Positions 1 through 6,228 of a DNA stretch of 8,257 nt are shown here, piece after piece (position 1 is the stretch's first letter; every line of letters begins with the position of its first letter). The position numbers were made by a program, and so were the translations under genes. Source of the stretch: Holdemanella sp. (GTDB lineage Bacteria > Bacillota_I > Bacilli_A > Erysipelotrichales > Erysipelotrichaceae); NCBI GenBank assembly GCA_021442845.1, contig JABUSD010000147.1, positions 1-8,257 on the forward strand, written 5' to 3'. The notes under the pieces were generated by a model. The model saw only the letters and a list, made by a program, of their open reading frames with translations, did no database searches and was not told the DNA's origin.

Positions 1-49
1 TTTTTGTGTATAAATCAAAATTATTTAACAAAAGTAGTTTTTATATCAT

Positions 50-77
50 TTGTCGATTCTGATACATTTTGTATATA
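50..77 (+). promoter_or_regulatory. Candidate sigma-A-type promoter upstream of the cooC-like gene
   Basis: A TTGTCG hexamer at 50-55 is followed after 16 bases by TATATA at 72-77, a reasonable match to -35 and -10 boxes. A second TATATA at 82-87 sits just downstream, separated by a short C-rich spacer, so the exact -10 is ambiguous. The first 114 bases contain no gene. They are very AT-rich, which makes chance matches easy. Placement just before the first gene of the cluster supports the call, but there is no direct evidence of transcription. Confidence 0.4.
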
Positions 78-114
78 TCCCTATATAGATTAAGGAGGAA
101 ATGGAGAGAAGAGA

Positions 115-873
115 ATGGAAAATTCAAAAATTATCGCTCTTGTAGGAAAAGGTGGAGTTGGGAAAACAACTCTTTCATCTGCCTTTGTACGAGTGCTTTC
201 GGAAAAATATTCAGAAGCTCGTATTCTTGCGATTGATGCAGATCCTGCAGTTGGATTATCCACTGCACTTGGTATTCAAGTAAAAGAAACACTGGATGAT
301 ATTCGAAGACAAATCATTGAAACAGCCGAAAATGGTTCAGGACAGGAAGCTATTGAATTACTTGGAGAGGCAAGATTTCGTATTTTTGACACTTTGATTG
401 AAGATGATCGCTTTGCGTTTTTAGCTATTGGCCGACCAGAAGGAGCAGGGTGCTATTGTACCGTCAATGCATATCTTAAAGAAGTAATTGAAATGGTAAG
501 CCGAGATTTTGATTATGTTGTGATTGATGGTGAGGCAGGTATTGAACAGATTAATCGAAGAGTCATGGAAAAAGTGTCGCACTTGATTCTCGTATCCGAT
601 GCAAGTCGTAAGGGAACAAAAGTCATTGAGACAATTCGTTCTGTTGCAGACGAATTAGTCATGTACGAAAAATGTGGTGCCATCATTAATCGTATTGAGG
701 ATCTTTCTTTGGCACCATATATCAAAGTGGAAGGAACAGAAATACTGAGTATCATTCCTGCAGATAATGCCCATGCCATAAATGATATTATGGGGAAAAG
801 TATTTTTGAACTATGTGATGATGCACCCGTATTAAAGGGGGCACGTGAGGCGTTAGAAAAGATGGGAATATAA
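115..873 (+). CDS. cooC: CooC-like nickel-insertion ATPase (SIMIBI/MinD-type P-loop NTPase)
   Basis: A 252-residue ATPase of the CooC family, cytosolic dimers that couple ATP binding to nickel delivery into CO dehydrogenase-type metalloenzymes. The deviant Walker A motif GKGGVGKTT lies at residues 11-19, with the signature lysine K12. DADPAVGLSTALG (41-53) is the switch I region, and DYVVIDGEAGIE (133-144) is the Walker B region. The key diagnostic is Cys113-Tyr-Cys115 in GAGCYCTVN: a CxC at this place is the dimer-interface metal site of CooC1. This separates it from MinD, ParA and NifH paralogs. Length is normal for CooC. The start at 115 has GGAGAG at 103-108 as ribosome site; a stronger AAGGAGG at 92-98 lies about 16 bases away, farther than usual. 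It is the first gene of the cluster. No CO dehydrogenase catalytic gene is visible, so its client is open; the nearby dehydratase-family enzyme or the acetyl-CoA-synthase-like protein are candidates (inference). Confidence 0.85.
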   Translation: MENSKIIALVGKGGVGKTTLSSAFVRVLSEKYSEARILAIDADPAVGLSTALGIQVKETLDDIRRQIIETAENGSGQEAIELLGEARFRIFDTLIEDDRFAFLAIGRPEGAGCYCTVNAYLKEVIEMVSRDFDYVVIDGEAGIEQINRRVMEKVSHLILVSDASRKGTKVIETIRSVADELVMYEKCGAIINRIEDLSLAPYIKVEGTEILSIIPADNAHAINDIMGKSIFELCDDAPVLKGAREALEKMGI

Positions 874-897
874 TCGAATTATATTAGAAATAGAGAA

Positions 898-1138
898 CGG
901 AAAGATGCTATCGTATAGTCATGTCTAGCTCACTACTATGCAAGCTTCTTAACGGATATTCTGGTTTAAATGGAAGCAGGTAGAAGCATTCAGAGTATTA
1001 TGTATCTGGATTGAACACGACTTGATGGATCTATGTACTACAAGGAAAGGCAAAGTCGATGAGTACATGAGAACTGTCTTGAAAGCAGAACCAGTTGACC
1101 CATCTCTAGTTGAAATTGATGATGATGTAATATGGTAA
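898..1138 (+). pseudogene. Decayed C-terminal fragment of a 2-hydroxyacyl-CoA dehydratase-family subunit
   Basis: The roughly 300 bases between the cooC-like gene and the activator hold no intact gene but do hold a relic. Read in one frame, 1007-1138 gives WIEHDLMD, then a run ending VDPSLVEIDDDVIW and a stop. The intact 549-residue subunit downstream has WIPHALPD and ends LDPSLVDFDDDMSW. The last 27 residues match at 14 positions without a gap, and a 4-codon deletion lies between the two blocks. Upstream, resemblance continues only by changing frame: a SLLCKLLNG stretch near 930-956 and a DAIV stretch at 904-915, each interrupted by stops, so at least two frameshifts are needed. This upstream part is tentative. 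About 50% identity means an old paralog and not a recent copy. Its place suggests that the ancestral order was ATPase, dehydratase subunit, activator. Confidence 0.8.
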
Positions 1139-1171
1139 CAATTAAAATAATAGAAACAAGGAGAAAAAGTT

Positions 1172-1963
1172 ATGAAATATTTTGGTGGATGTGATGTAGG
1201 TTCAACTTACACAAAAGCGGTTATTCTAGATGAAACAGGAAAAATGCTAGCAAATACGACAATTCGCAGTAAAATCAATTCACAGGCATCCGCAGAAGCC
1301 GCTATGCAGGAAGTTTTAAATCAGGTAGGTTTATCAAACTCTAGAGAGTTAGCTTATTTGATTGGGACTGGATATGGACGTAATAAAGTGCCATTTGCCG
1401 ATGAAAACATTTCGGAAATCTCTTGCCACGCTATGGGTGTACATGTAACCGATCCAAGTGTAAAAGCGATTATCGATATCGGTGGACAGGATGTTAAAGG
1501 TATTTCTGTTGATACAGATGGAACTGTTAAAAACTTCGCAATGAATGACAAATGTGCAGCAGGAACAGGCCGTTTCTATGAGGCCATGGCTCGTTCATTT
1601 GAAATGTCATTATCGGATTTTTCTAAATTATCTTTACGTGCTAAAAATGTAATTCCAATTTCTGCACAATGTACAGTATTTGCTGAATCAGAAGTTATCA
1701 CTTTAGTTGGGGAAGGAAAACCAATGGAAGAAATCGCAGCCGGTATTCAGATGGCTGTTGCGAAGAGATGTTTTGTTATGGCTAAAAAAGCAGGTGCTAC
1801 AAATAGTATTACATTAACGGGAGGATGTGCTAAAAACGATGGCCTTAAAGAAGCTATCGAACGTGTTCTTAAATTAAAAGTTATCGATTTAAAAATAGAT
1901 CCACAGTTGATGGGAGCTCTTGGAGCGGCTGAATATGCACGTCAGAAAGGGCTTGCTCTTTAA
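1172..1963 (+). CDS. ATP-dependent [4Fe-4S] activator of a 2-hydroxyacyl-CoA dehydratase-type enzyme (HgdC/HadI, BadF/BcrA family)
   Basis: A 263-residue ASKHA-fold ATPase, close to the usual length of archerases such as HgdC and HadI. These homodimers carry one [4Fe-4S] cluster at the dimer interface and use ATP to push a low-potential electron into the dehydratase or reductase component. Visible motifs are the phosphate-1 loop GCDVGSTYTKAVI (6-18), phosphate-2 IDIGGQDVK (101-109), the helix-cluster-helix segment NDKCAAGTGRF (125-135), SAQCTVFAESEV (164-175), and the adenosine motif LTGGCAKNDG. Cys128 and Cys167 fit the two cluster ligands expected per subunit. The start has AAGGAG about 9 bases upstream. 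It lies 33 bases after the stop of the decayed subunit relic, and the intact subunit pair it probably serves starts about 1.4 kb downstream. The family call is firm; the identity of the partner enzyme is inferred from context. Confidence 0.93.
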   Translation: MKYFGGCDVGSTYTKAVILDETGKMLANTTIRSKINSQASAEAAMQEVLNQVGLSNSRELAYLIGTGYGRNKVPFADENISEISCHAMGVHVTDPSVKAIIDIGGQDVKGISVDTDGTVKNFAMNDKCAAGTGRFYEAMARSFEMSLSDFSKLSLRAKNVIPISAQCTVFAESEVITLVGEGKPMEEIAAGIQMAVAKRCFVMAKKAGATNSITLTGGCAKNDGLKEAIERVLKLKVIDLKIDPQLMGALGAAEYARQKGLAL

Positions 1964-2109
1964 TTGTCTGATACGGAGGAGCATAACGATAGGAACAGCA
2001 TTTAAAATTATTCTAAAAATAGCGAACATTCAAGGAGTTATAATATCTGTTTTATCAAGGTATGAATGCTGTTTATGATTGTAAGAAAACAGATATTAAA
2101 TTTTAGTCT
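1964..2109 (+). other. 146-bp intergenic region with orphan ribosome-site-like sequences
   Basis: No gene is supported here. Two good Shine-Dalgarno-like sequences, GGAGGA at 1975-1980 and AAGGAG at 2032-2037, are not followed by ATG, GTG or TTG at normal spacing; the first is followed by ATA at 1989. The region ends in the leader of the acetyl-CoA-synthase-like gene and contains the inverted repeat described separately. It may include remains of lost coding sequence, but nothing recognisable survives. The short frame from ATA at 1989 has only 29 codons and no recognisable similarity. Confidence 0.45.
2041..2098 (+). repeat. Perfect 13-bp inverted repeat in the leader of the acetyl-CoA-synthase-like gene
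   Basis: TAATATCTGTTTT at 2041-2053 is the exact reverse complement of AAAACAGATATTA at 2086-2098, enclosing a 32-base loop. The AAGGAG at 2032-2037 lies just before the left arm, and the ATG at 2110 lies 11 bases after the right arm. There is no Shine-Dalgarno sequence in the bases directly before that ATG. If the RNA folds, the AAGGAG and the ATG come within about 14 bases of each other. The repeat could be an RNA control element, an operator, or a small insertion that split the ribosome site from its gene. It is not a terminator, because no T-run follows. Confidence 0.6.
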
Positions 2110-2841
2110 ATGATTTTATACGATACATTAATTGAAAAGACAAATGAACTAATTGGAAAAAGCACATCAAAATCATATGCGTATAATCCTAAGAAAATAT
2201 GGCCAGAAACAAAAAGCTTTGAATTAATTCTACAAAAAGAAATGGCGTATGAATTAGGTGGGGATGGCAAACAGGCACTAAACTATACAATGGTTACCAC
2301 AGATTCAAAATACTTTAACGGAGATGAAGTAATTGTCTATGGCCCTGATTTAAAAGATATCAAAGGATCGGTTCCTTATGTACGCATTACAATGTTGTTG
2401 ACAACGGATATTGAAAGTGATGATGAATTTGATACAGAAACAGCTTTTAGAGCCATTCAGGAAATGGACTTTATCAAATATCACGTTTTTCCAGTAGGGT
2501 ATATGGTACGTACATCTGGACAGACAAGTCGAGAACAGGTACGTATCAGCAAAAAAGCAATAAAAGAAGGAATTTCATTTGAACGTATTGGAGATACTTT
2601 TATCAAACACTACAAACAGAATGAAAATGTTAGAAACGCAAAAGTAATCTTTGTTACAGCACCAGATGTTGATTATTCCGCCTTAAAGGATACCGCAAAA
2701 AAAGTAACGGATATCACTAAATCTTTATCAAAGATTCTAGAGGGAATGCCAACGGAATGCGGAAGCTGTGGACTGAAGGATATTTGTGACGAAGTAGAAG
2801 GATTAAAAGAACTTCACTTTGGGAAAAAAACTAAAAAATAA
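2110..2841 (+). CDS. Acetyl-CoA synthase (AcsB/CdhC) middle-domain-like protein lacking the A-cluster domain
   Basis: A 243-residue protein. Its body reads like the part of AcsB/CdhC just before the catalytic domain: AYELGGD followed by VIVYGPDLKDIKG, then TSGQTSREQVRISKKAIKEG, FERIGDTFIKHY, and VIFVTAPDVDYSALKDTAKK. In true acetyl-CoA synthases this region has GQR-x-INW-x-R-x-SK-x-A and GPDIDD-like segments, and the A-cluster domain with its FYSC-x2-CQSFAP motif follows. Here that domain is absent. The chain ends instead in a short tail with Cys217-x2-Cys220-x5-Cys226 and then ELHFG, which could bind iron-sulfur or nickel. It therefore should not make acetyl-CoA itself. A partner, scaffold or metal-handling role is inference. 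The start is the first ATG after in-frame stops at 2041 and 2104, and it has no adjacent ribosome site. The gene converges on cooT with 18 bases between stops. Homology was recognised from memory of the family, not from an alignment. Confidence 0.72.
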   Translation: MILYDTLIEKTNELIGKSTSKSYAYNPKKIWPETKSFELILQKEMAYELGGDGKQALNYTMVTTDSKYFNGDEVIVYGPDLKDIKGSVPYVRITMLLTTDIESDDEFDTETAFRAIQEMDFIKYHVFPVGYMVRTSGQTSREQVRISKKAIKEGISFERIGDTFIKHYKQNENVRNAKVIFVTAPDVDYSALKDTAKKVTDITKSLSKILEGMPTECGSCGLKDICDEVEGLKELHFGKKTKK

Positions 2842-2849
2842 TAATAAAA

Positions 2850-2872
2850 TACCAGAGATTTACTCTCTGGTA
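2850..2872 (-). terminator. Convergent hairpin terminator overlapping the cooT stop codon
   Basis: TACCAGAGA at 2850-2858 pairs perfectly with TCTCTGGTA at 2864-2872, leaving a 5-base loop. On the minus strand the stem is followed by a T-rich run (complement of the A-tracts at 2824-2849), as in an intrinsic terminator for cooT. On the plus strand no T-run follows, so termination of the acetyl-CoA-synthase-like gene would be weaker. The cooT stop codon at 2860-2862 lies in the loop, so the last cooT codons form one arm of the stem. Confidence 0.75.
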
Positions 2873-3057
2873 CGAATATAGATGTAATTATCCATTAAAT
2901 TGACAGTAACGATTTGACCATAAACGGTAGTAGGAACACCCATTAGATTGGTAAGAACAATCTTTCCATCTTCATGTGTGGTAACACCTGCTATATTCTT
3001 GACAAGTAATTCCTTGTCATTATCACTTTTAATCACATATACAGATGAAAGACACAT
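2860..3057 (-). CDS. cooT: CooT-family nickel-binding protein
   Basis: A 65-residue protein, the size of CooT from Rhodospirillum rubrum. CooT proteins are small beta-rich dimers that bind one Ni(II), using the conserved Cys2, and assist nickel delivery to CO dehydrogenase. The N-terminus MCLSSVYVIKSD keeps Met-Cys2. The rest follows the family pattern of short beta strands: a LLVKNIAGVTTHEDGKIVLTN-like centre, a GVPTTVYGQIVTVNL stretch, and a final IYIRTRE strand. The ribosome site AGAAGG (complement of 3064-3069) is 6 bases before the start. The gene sits 2 bases after the stop of the histidine-rich gene, so the two should be co-transcribed from upstream of 3299. Its presence next to a CooC-like ATPase strengthens the nickel reading of this cluster. 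Confidence 0.8.
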   Translation of the reverse strand: MCLSSVYVIKSDNDKELLVKNIAGVTTHEDGKIVLTNLMGVPTTVYGQIVTVNLMDNYIYIRTRE

Positions 3058-3059
3058 GA

Positions 3060-3299
3060 TTAACCTTCTTTCTGCATGCGTTCAAGCGCTTGGGCTAGTT
3101 TCTCGTTTCCTTTTTCAAAGAATGAAACAGCTTCATGGATTAAGTTTGAAACATCACCATCAAGATTGTGAGCAAGTTCATGAAGCTCTTCGGCATGATG
3201 TTCGTTGTGATGAAGCATATAAGCTAGCAAAGCTACATTTTCATCCGTTGATGCAGGAATATCATGATGGTGATGTGAATGATCGTGTGAATGTGACAT
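3060..3299 (-). CDS. Small histidine-rich protein, probable nickel binder
   Basis: A 79-residue protein with 14 histidines. Seven lie within residues 3-12 (SHSHDHSHHHH), and more follow in an amphipathic helical stretch, LHHNEHHAEELHELAH (29-44). There is no signal peptide or membrane segment, and the second half is predicted to be helical and charged. I do not assign it to a named family. In role it resembles CooJ, or the histidine tails of HypB and UreE, which store or buffer nickel; this is inference from composition and from co-transcription with cooT. The start has an AGGAGG ribosome site about 11 bases upstream (complement of 3311-3316). Zinc or cobalt are alternative ligands. Confidence 0.75.
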   Translation of the reverse strand: MSHSHDHSHHHHDIPASTDENVALLAYMLHHNEHHAEELHELAHNLDGDVSNLIHEAVSFFEKGNEKLAQALERMQKEG

Positions 3300-3358
3300 A
3301 TTGTGTTAAACCTCCTCTGTCAAATCTATAGGATAAACATAACATAAAAGGAGTTATT
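3300..3358. promoter_or_regulatory. 59-bp divergent intergenic region between the nickel-binding pair and the dehydratase-type operon
   Basis: Two transcription units diverge from here. The region is almost filled by the two ribosome sites, CCTCCT at 3311-3316 for the minus strand and AAGGAG at 3348-3353 for the plus strand. TATAG/ATAAAC-like sequences at 3327-3338 could serve as a -10 element in either direction, but I see no convincing complete promoter. At least one promoter probably extends into a flanking coding region. No NikR-type or other recognisable operator palindrome was found. The arrangement would allow joint control of both units. Confidence 0.4.
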
Positions 3359-4552
3359 ATGAAAGATTTAAAAAATCTGATTTACTTTGAGAATCTCCTA
3401 CAGGAAGCCAACAATGAATTAGTAAAAAAAGGCAAGGAAGAAGGGTTATTAGCTTTAGGATATACCTGTTATTTCATGCCAGAAGTATTACTTGATTTAC
3501 CTGGCTGCTTTGGTGTCAGACTACGTGCACCACGAAGTGGTTCTCCAGATATCGCTACATATTATATGTCAAATCGTACATGCCACTATGGACGATGCCT
3601 ATTTGAAAGAGCAATCGAAGGTGGATTCAATTTTCTGGATGCACAGCTGGCAACCGAAACATGTACAGTGACTTGCCGTTTTCAGGAACATTTAAAGGAA
3701 ATGGGTATGGAAGTCATTCAAAATGAGAAATTTAAAGTTGAATTTACCGATGTACCATTTAAGAAAACACAGAATAGTATTAATCACTTTACAGAACAGC
3801 TCCAAATTCATGTATTGGATTTCTTAAAGAATAATTATGGAGTTGATACATCCGATGAAGCGTTATTGCAGACAATTGAAAGGCACAATGAAGTATGTCA
3901 TTTAATCAATGAAATTGGGGAATATAGAAAATTAGATAACCCAACGATTACAGGAACTGAATTTGCGATAATTATGCTGACAACATTAACGTGTCCAAAA
4001 CATTTAATCATTGATAAGCTACGCGAAACAGCAGAAGAGTTGAAGACACGTGAACCGGATTTGAAAAAGAATTTCAAGATTAAGGTTATTGTTGCAGGCG
4101 GAGAGAATGATGATCCAGACTTTATTCAATTAATTGAAAGCTGTGGTGCAAGAGTGGTTTATGACCGCTATTGTTACGGATCGGCTGAATCAAGAATTCC
4201 AATTGAAATCAAAGAAGGAGAAACACCACTTCAGGCTATCGCAAGACATTATCTACAGACAAGCCAATGTCCTCGTTTTATGGGACAAAATGAAATGCGA
4301 GACAGAAAAGCAGTCATTGCGAAGTCTGCAAAGGAATACAATGCGGATGGTATTGTTGTTGTATCCAATAAATTCTGTGAATATTGGAGCTACGAAAGAA
4401 CGATTGACACAATTGTATTGAATAGAGATTATGGATATCCAGTATGCTCTATTGAAAAAGAATATCGCAACAATGCTTCGGGTCAGCTTCGTACTCGATT
4501 CCAGGCATTTGTTGAAAGCGTTGAAATTAAACAACTTCAAAATAAAGGATAA
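3359..4552 (+). CDS. 2-hydroxyacyl-CoA dehydratase/benzoyl-CoA reductase-family subunit (shorter subunit)
   Basis: A 397-residue member of the HgdB/HadC/BcrB/BcrC fold, normal in length. Family marks, in order: GYTCYFMPEVLLDLPGCFGVRL (34-55), the usual N-terminal pattern; SNRTCHYGRCLFERAIEGG (71-89) leading into FNFLDAQ; TETCTVTCRF (99-108); an IKVIVAGGENDDPDF segment and GARVVYDRYCYGS; GIVVVSNKFCEYWSYE (about 330-346); and the typical C-terminal ending YGYPVCSIEKEYRN with GQLRTRFQAFVE. Cys75, Cys102 or Cys106, and Cys340 are good candidates for the three protein ligands of a [4Fe-4S] cluster or half of a double-cubane cluster. The start has AAGGAG 5 bases upstream. The stop overlaps the next gene's ribosome site, pointing to translational coupling with the second subunit. 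The substrate cannot be read from the sequence: dehydratase, reductase and double-cubane-cluster proteins all share this fold. Confidence 0.9.
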   Translation: MKDLKNLIYFENLLQEANNELVKKGKEEGLLALGYTCYFMPEVLLDLPGCFGVRLRAPRSGSPDIATYYMSNRTCHYGRCLFERAIEGGFNFLDAQLATETCTVTCRFQEHLKEMGMEVIQNEKFKVEFTDVPFKKTQNSINHFTEQLQIHVLDFLKNNYGVDTSDEALLQTIERHNEVCHLINEIGEYRKLDNPTITGTEFAIIMLTTLTCPKHLIIDKLRETAEELKTREPDLKKNFKIKVIVAGGENDDPDFIQLIESCGARVVYDRYCYGSAESRIPIEIKEGETPLQAIARHYLQTSQCPRFMGQNEMRDRKAVIAKSAKEYNADGIVVVSNKFCEYWSYERTIDTIVLNRDYGYPVCSIEKEYRNNASGQLRTRFQAFVESVEIKQLQNKG

Positions 4553-4563
4553 GGAGGCAGAAA

Positions 4564-6213
4564 ATGAAGATTAAAAGTGTAAAGGAAACCCTATTTTCTG
4601 CTGTAAAGACGGTTAAAGAAGTCGATTATAAGAAAATCGCAAACGACTTTGTTTATGGAAAGCCACATGGAGAAAGACGTCTAGGGGATTTATATATTGG
4701 AAATACAGGGCTATATAAACACAGAGAATGGCGTGGTATTAAAGATACGATGTATTATTTCAATAATATCTGGCTATATACCTATGCGACAATGATTGGT
4801 GACATCATGAAATATGGAGGCCCTGTCACATTTATAAAAGGTGTATGGCGTTATCGCTGGTTAGGACAAACTTATCTTCCAGTGCTTCACTGGTATGATC
4901 GTGGTCTGGAAGGATTACGTGGACCAGCTCTAAGAGCAACTGCCTGGCATTATCGTGGTATGGCATCAGAAACAATCTATCAGTTTATGACAATGTTGAA
5001 AGCCGATGTATCAAGATCAGGAGGAGATCAAAAACTTCATGATCGCATTGTTGGACATGATGAAACGGTATGGGGTGGAATCTTCTATCCATATATGGAT
5101 CAATTGGATCACATTCCACTACAGATGATTCCATATTTAGTTACTTGTCACGTAAACAATCACACTGTTTTAAATTATATTGATGCGGTTCAGGGAATCG
5201 GCCTTCCAGGCGATCCATGTCCAATGTGTCAGGCTGAATGTGGTCTTTTCATTGCGGATGATATGCCAGATTACTGCCCGATTGTGATTACGTCAAACGA
5301 AGCCTGTGATGGTTCGGTTGCTACATCGATTCTACAGGACTGGATGATTAATAAGCCGTTGTTTGCGATGCCTCAGCCAATGCAGTTTGATGATAAATCA
5401 CTGGTTAAATACTGTATGAGAGAAATTGAAGAAGCATGGCAGTTTATTGAAAAAGAAATGGGAGTCAAGTTCAATTGGGAAGAATTGAAACGAAATCTTG
5501 AAAGACAAAATAAACTCCAGCGTTTTGAATGGGAAAAATGGGATGTGGCTGCCAATACAAACTACTATCCAGTCAACAGTGTAGGACAGGCTTTATATCG
5601 TATCTACTACTCACAGGATGGTGACAGACAGATCTGGCATGACATGGATAAGAGAGTTCGTAAGATTATGAACTATACTGTTGAAAACCAGATTGAAACA
5701 TTCCCTATGACAAGACATAGAGTTATTGCCTGGTCATGTGCCCCTATATATTATTCAAACTGGACAACATGGGCATATAACTGCTGGGGATTGAATGTAG
5801 TCATCAATATGGACTCTTTGATGTTTGATATGGAAATCCGTACAGATTCATATGAACATGCATTAGAAGATATGGCAATCTATCATGAATGGGCACCAAT
5901 GAGACGTATGGTAGTTGGTGGTTTACAGCACGTTTTTGAATTATGGGAAAACATGGAGAAATTCCACTGTGATATGGTTATAATGTATGACCAGCTGCAT
6001 TGTAAAGGAATGCAGGGATGTCATGGATTGTTTGAAGATGAATTCCGTGCAAGAGATATTCATGCCATCTGGATACCGCATGCTCTTCCAGATAAGCGAA
6101 CAGTTCCAAAATCAGAAATTCGTAGTGTCATCAATGACTATATGACAACGGTTATGCAGGAGACACCGCTTGATCCATCACTGGTTGATTTTGATGATGA
6201 TATGAGCTGGTAG
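4564..6213 (+). CDS. 2-hydroxyacyl-CoA dehydratase-family subunit (long subunit with N-terminal extension)
   Basis: A 549-residue protein, clearly longer than the roughly 380-480 residues usual for this family. The first 190 or so residues are rich in Trp, Tyr and Arg (for example YRWLGQTYLPVLHWYDRGLEG, 97-117) and match nothing I recognise. Family features begin near 195: PGDPCPMCQAECG (215-227), SNEACDGSVATS (244-255), RHRVIAWSCAP (384-393), HCDMVIMYDQLHCKGMQGCHG (468-488), and the close DPSLVDFDDDMSW. Cys219, Cys248 and Cys480 or Cys486 are likely cluster ligands; the extra Cys222, Cys226 and Cys238 are unusual and could support another metal site. The AAGGAGG ribosome site at 4551-4557 overlaps the upstream stop, with 11 bases between genes, so the two subunits are presumably made in step as a heterodimer. 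The relic at 898-1138 is a paralog of this C-terminus. The overall fold call is confident; the substrate is unknown. Confidence 0.85.
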   Translation: MKIKSVKETLFSAVKTVKEVDYKKIANDFVYGKPHGERRLGDLYIGNTGLYKHREWRGIKDTMYYFNNIWLYTYATMIGDIMKYGGPVTFIKGVWRYRWLGQTYLPVLHWYDRGLEGLRGPALRATAWHYRGMASETIYQFMTMLKADVSRSGGDQKLHDRIVGHDETVWGGIFYPYMDQLDHIPLQMIPYLVTCHVNNHTVLNYIDAVQGIGLPGDPCPMCQAECGLFIADDMPDYCPIVITSNEACDGSVATSILQDWMINKPLFAMPQPMQFDDKSLVKYCMREIEEAWQFIEKEMGVKFNWEELKRNLERQNKLQRFEWEKWDVAANTNYYPVNSVGQALYRIYYSQDGDRQIWHDMDKRVRKIMNYTVENQIETFPMTRHRVIAWSCAPIYYSNWTTWAYNCWGLNVVINMDSLMFDMEIRTDSYEHALEDMAIYHEWAPMRRMVVGGLQHVFELWENMEKFHCDMVIMYDQLHCKGMQGCHGLFEDEFRARDIHAIWIPHALPDKRTVPKSEIRSVINDYMTTVMQETPLDPSLVDFDDDMSW

Positions 6214-6228
6214 TGTAAGGAGGATTTT

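Noticed and set aside
101..145. ATG at 101 just after AAGGAGG, as a leader peptide or the true start of the first gene
   Set aside because: It is only 2 bases from the ribosome site, is out of frame with the ATPase, and stops after 14 codons with no recognisable content.
513..779. 88-codon minus-strand frame inside the CooC-like gene
   Set aside because: It is the antisense shadow of conserved ATPase sequence and has no supporting ribosome site.
2062..2106. 14-codon open frame in the loop of the inverted repeat, ending in TAG in the same frame as the ATG at 2110
   Set aside because: It has no properly spaced ribosome site and no leader-peptide character such as a codon run. TAG read-through would need amber suppression, for which there is no evidence.
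2948..3331. 127-codon plus-strand open frame opposite the cooT and His-rich genes
   Set aside because: It lies antisense to two well-supported genes with ribosome sites, has no ribosome site at its start, and its translation resembles no protein family.
4134..4540. Open frames of about 95 codons on both strands inside the shorter subunit gene
   Set aside because: They fall within a clearly coding region in another frame, lack ribosome sites and show no recognisable composition or motif.
115..4552. A classical CO dehydrogenase/acetyl-CoA synthase operon
   Set aside because: No CooS, AcsA, AcsC or AcsD-type gene is present and the acetyl-CoA-synthase-like protein lacks the catalytic A-cluster domain. 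The enzyme genes present are of the 2-hydroxyacyl-CoA dehydratase family.
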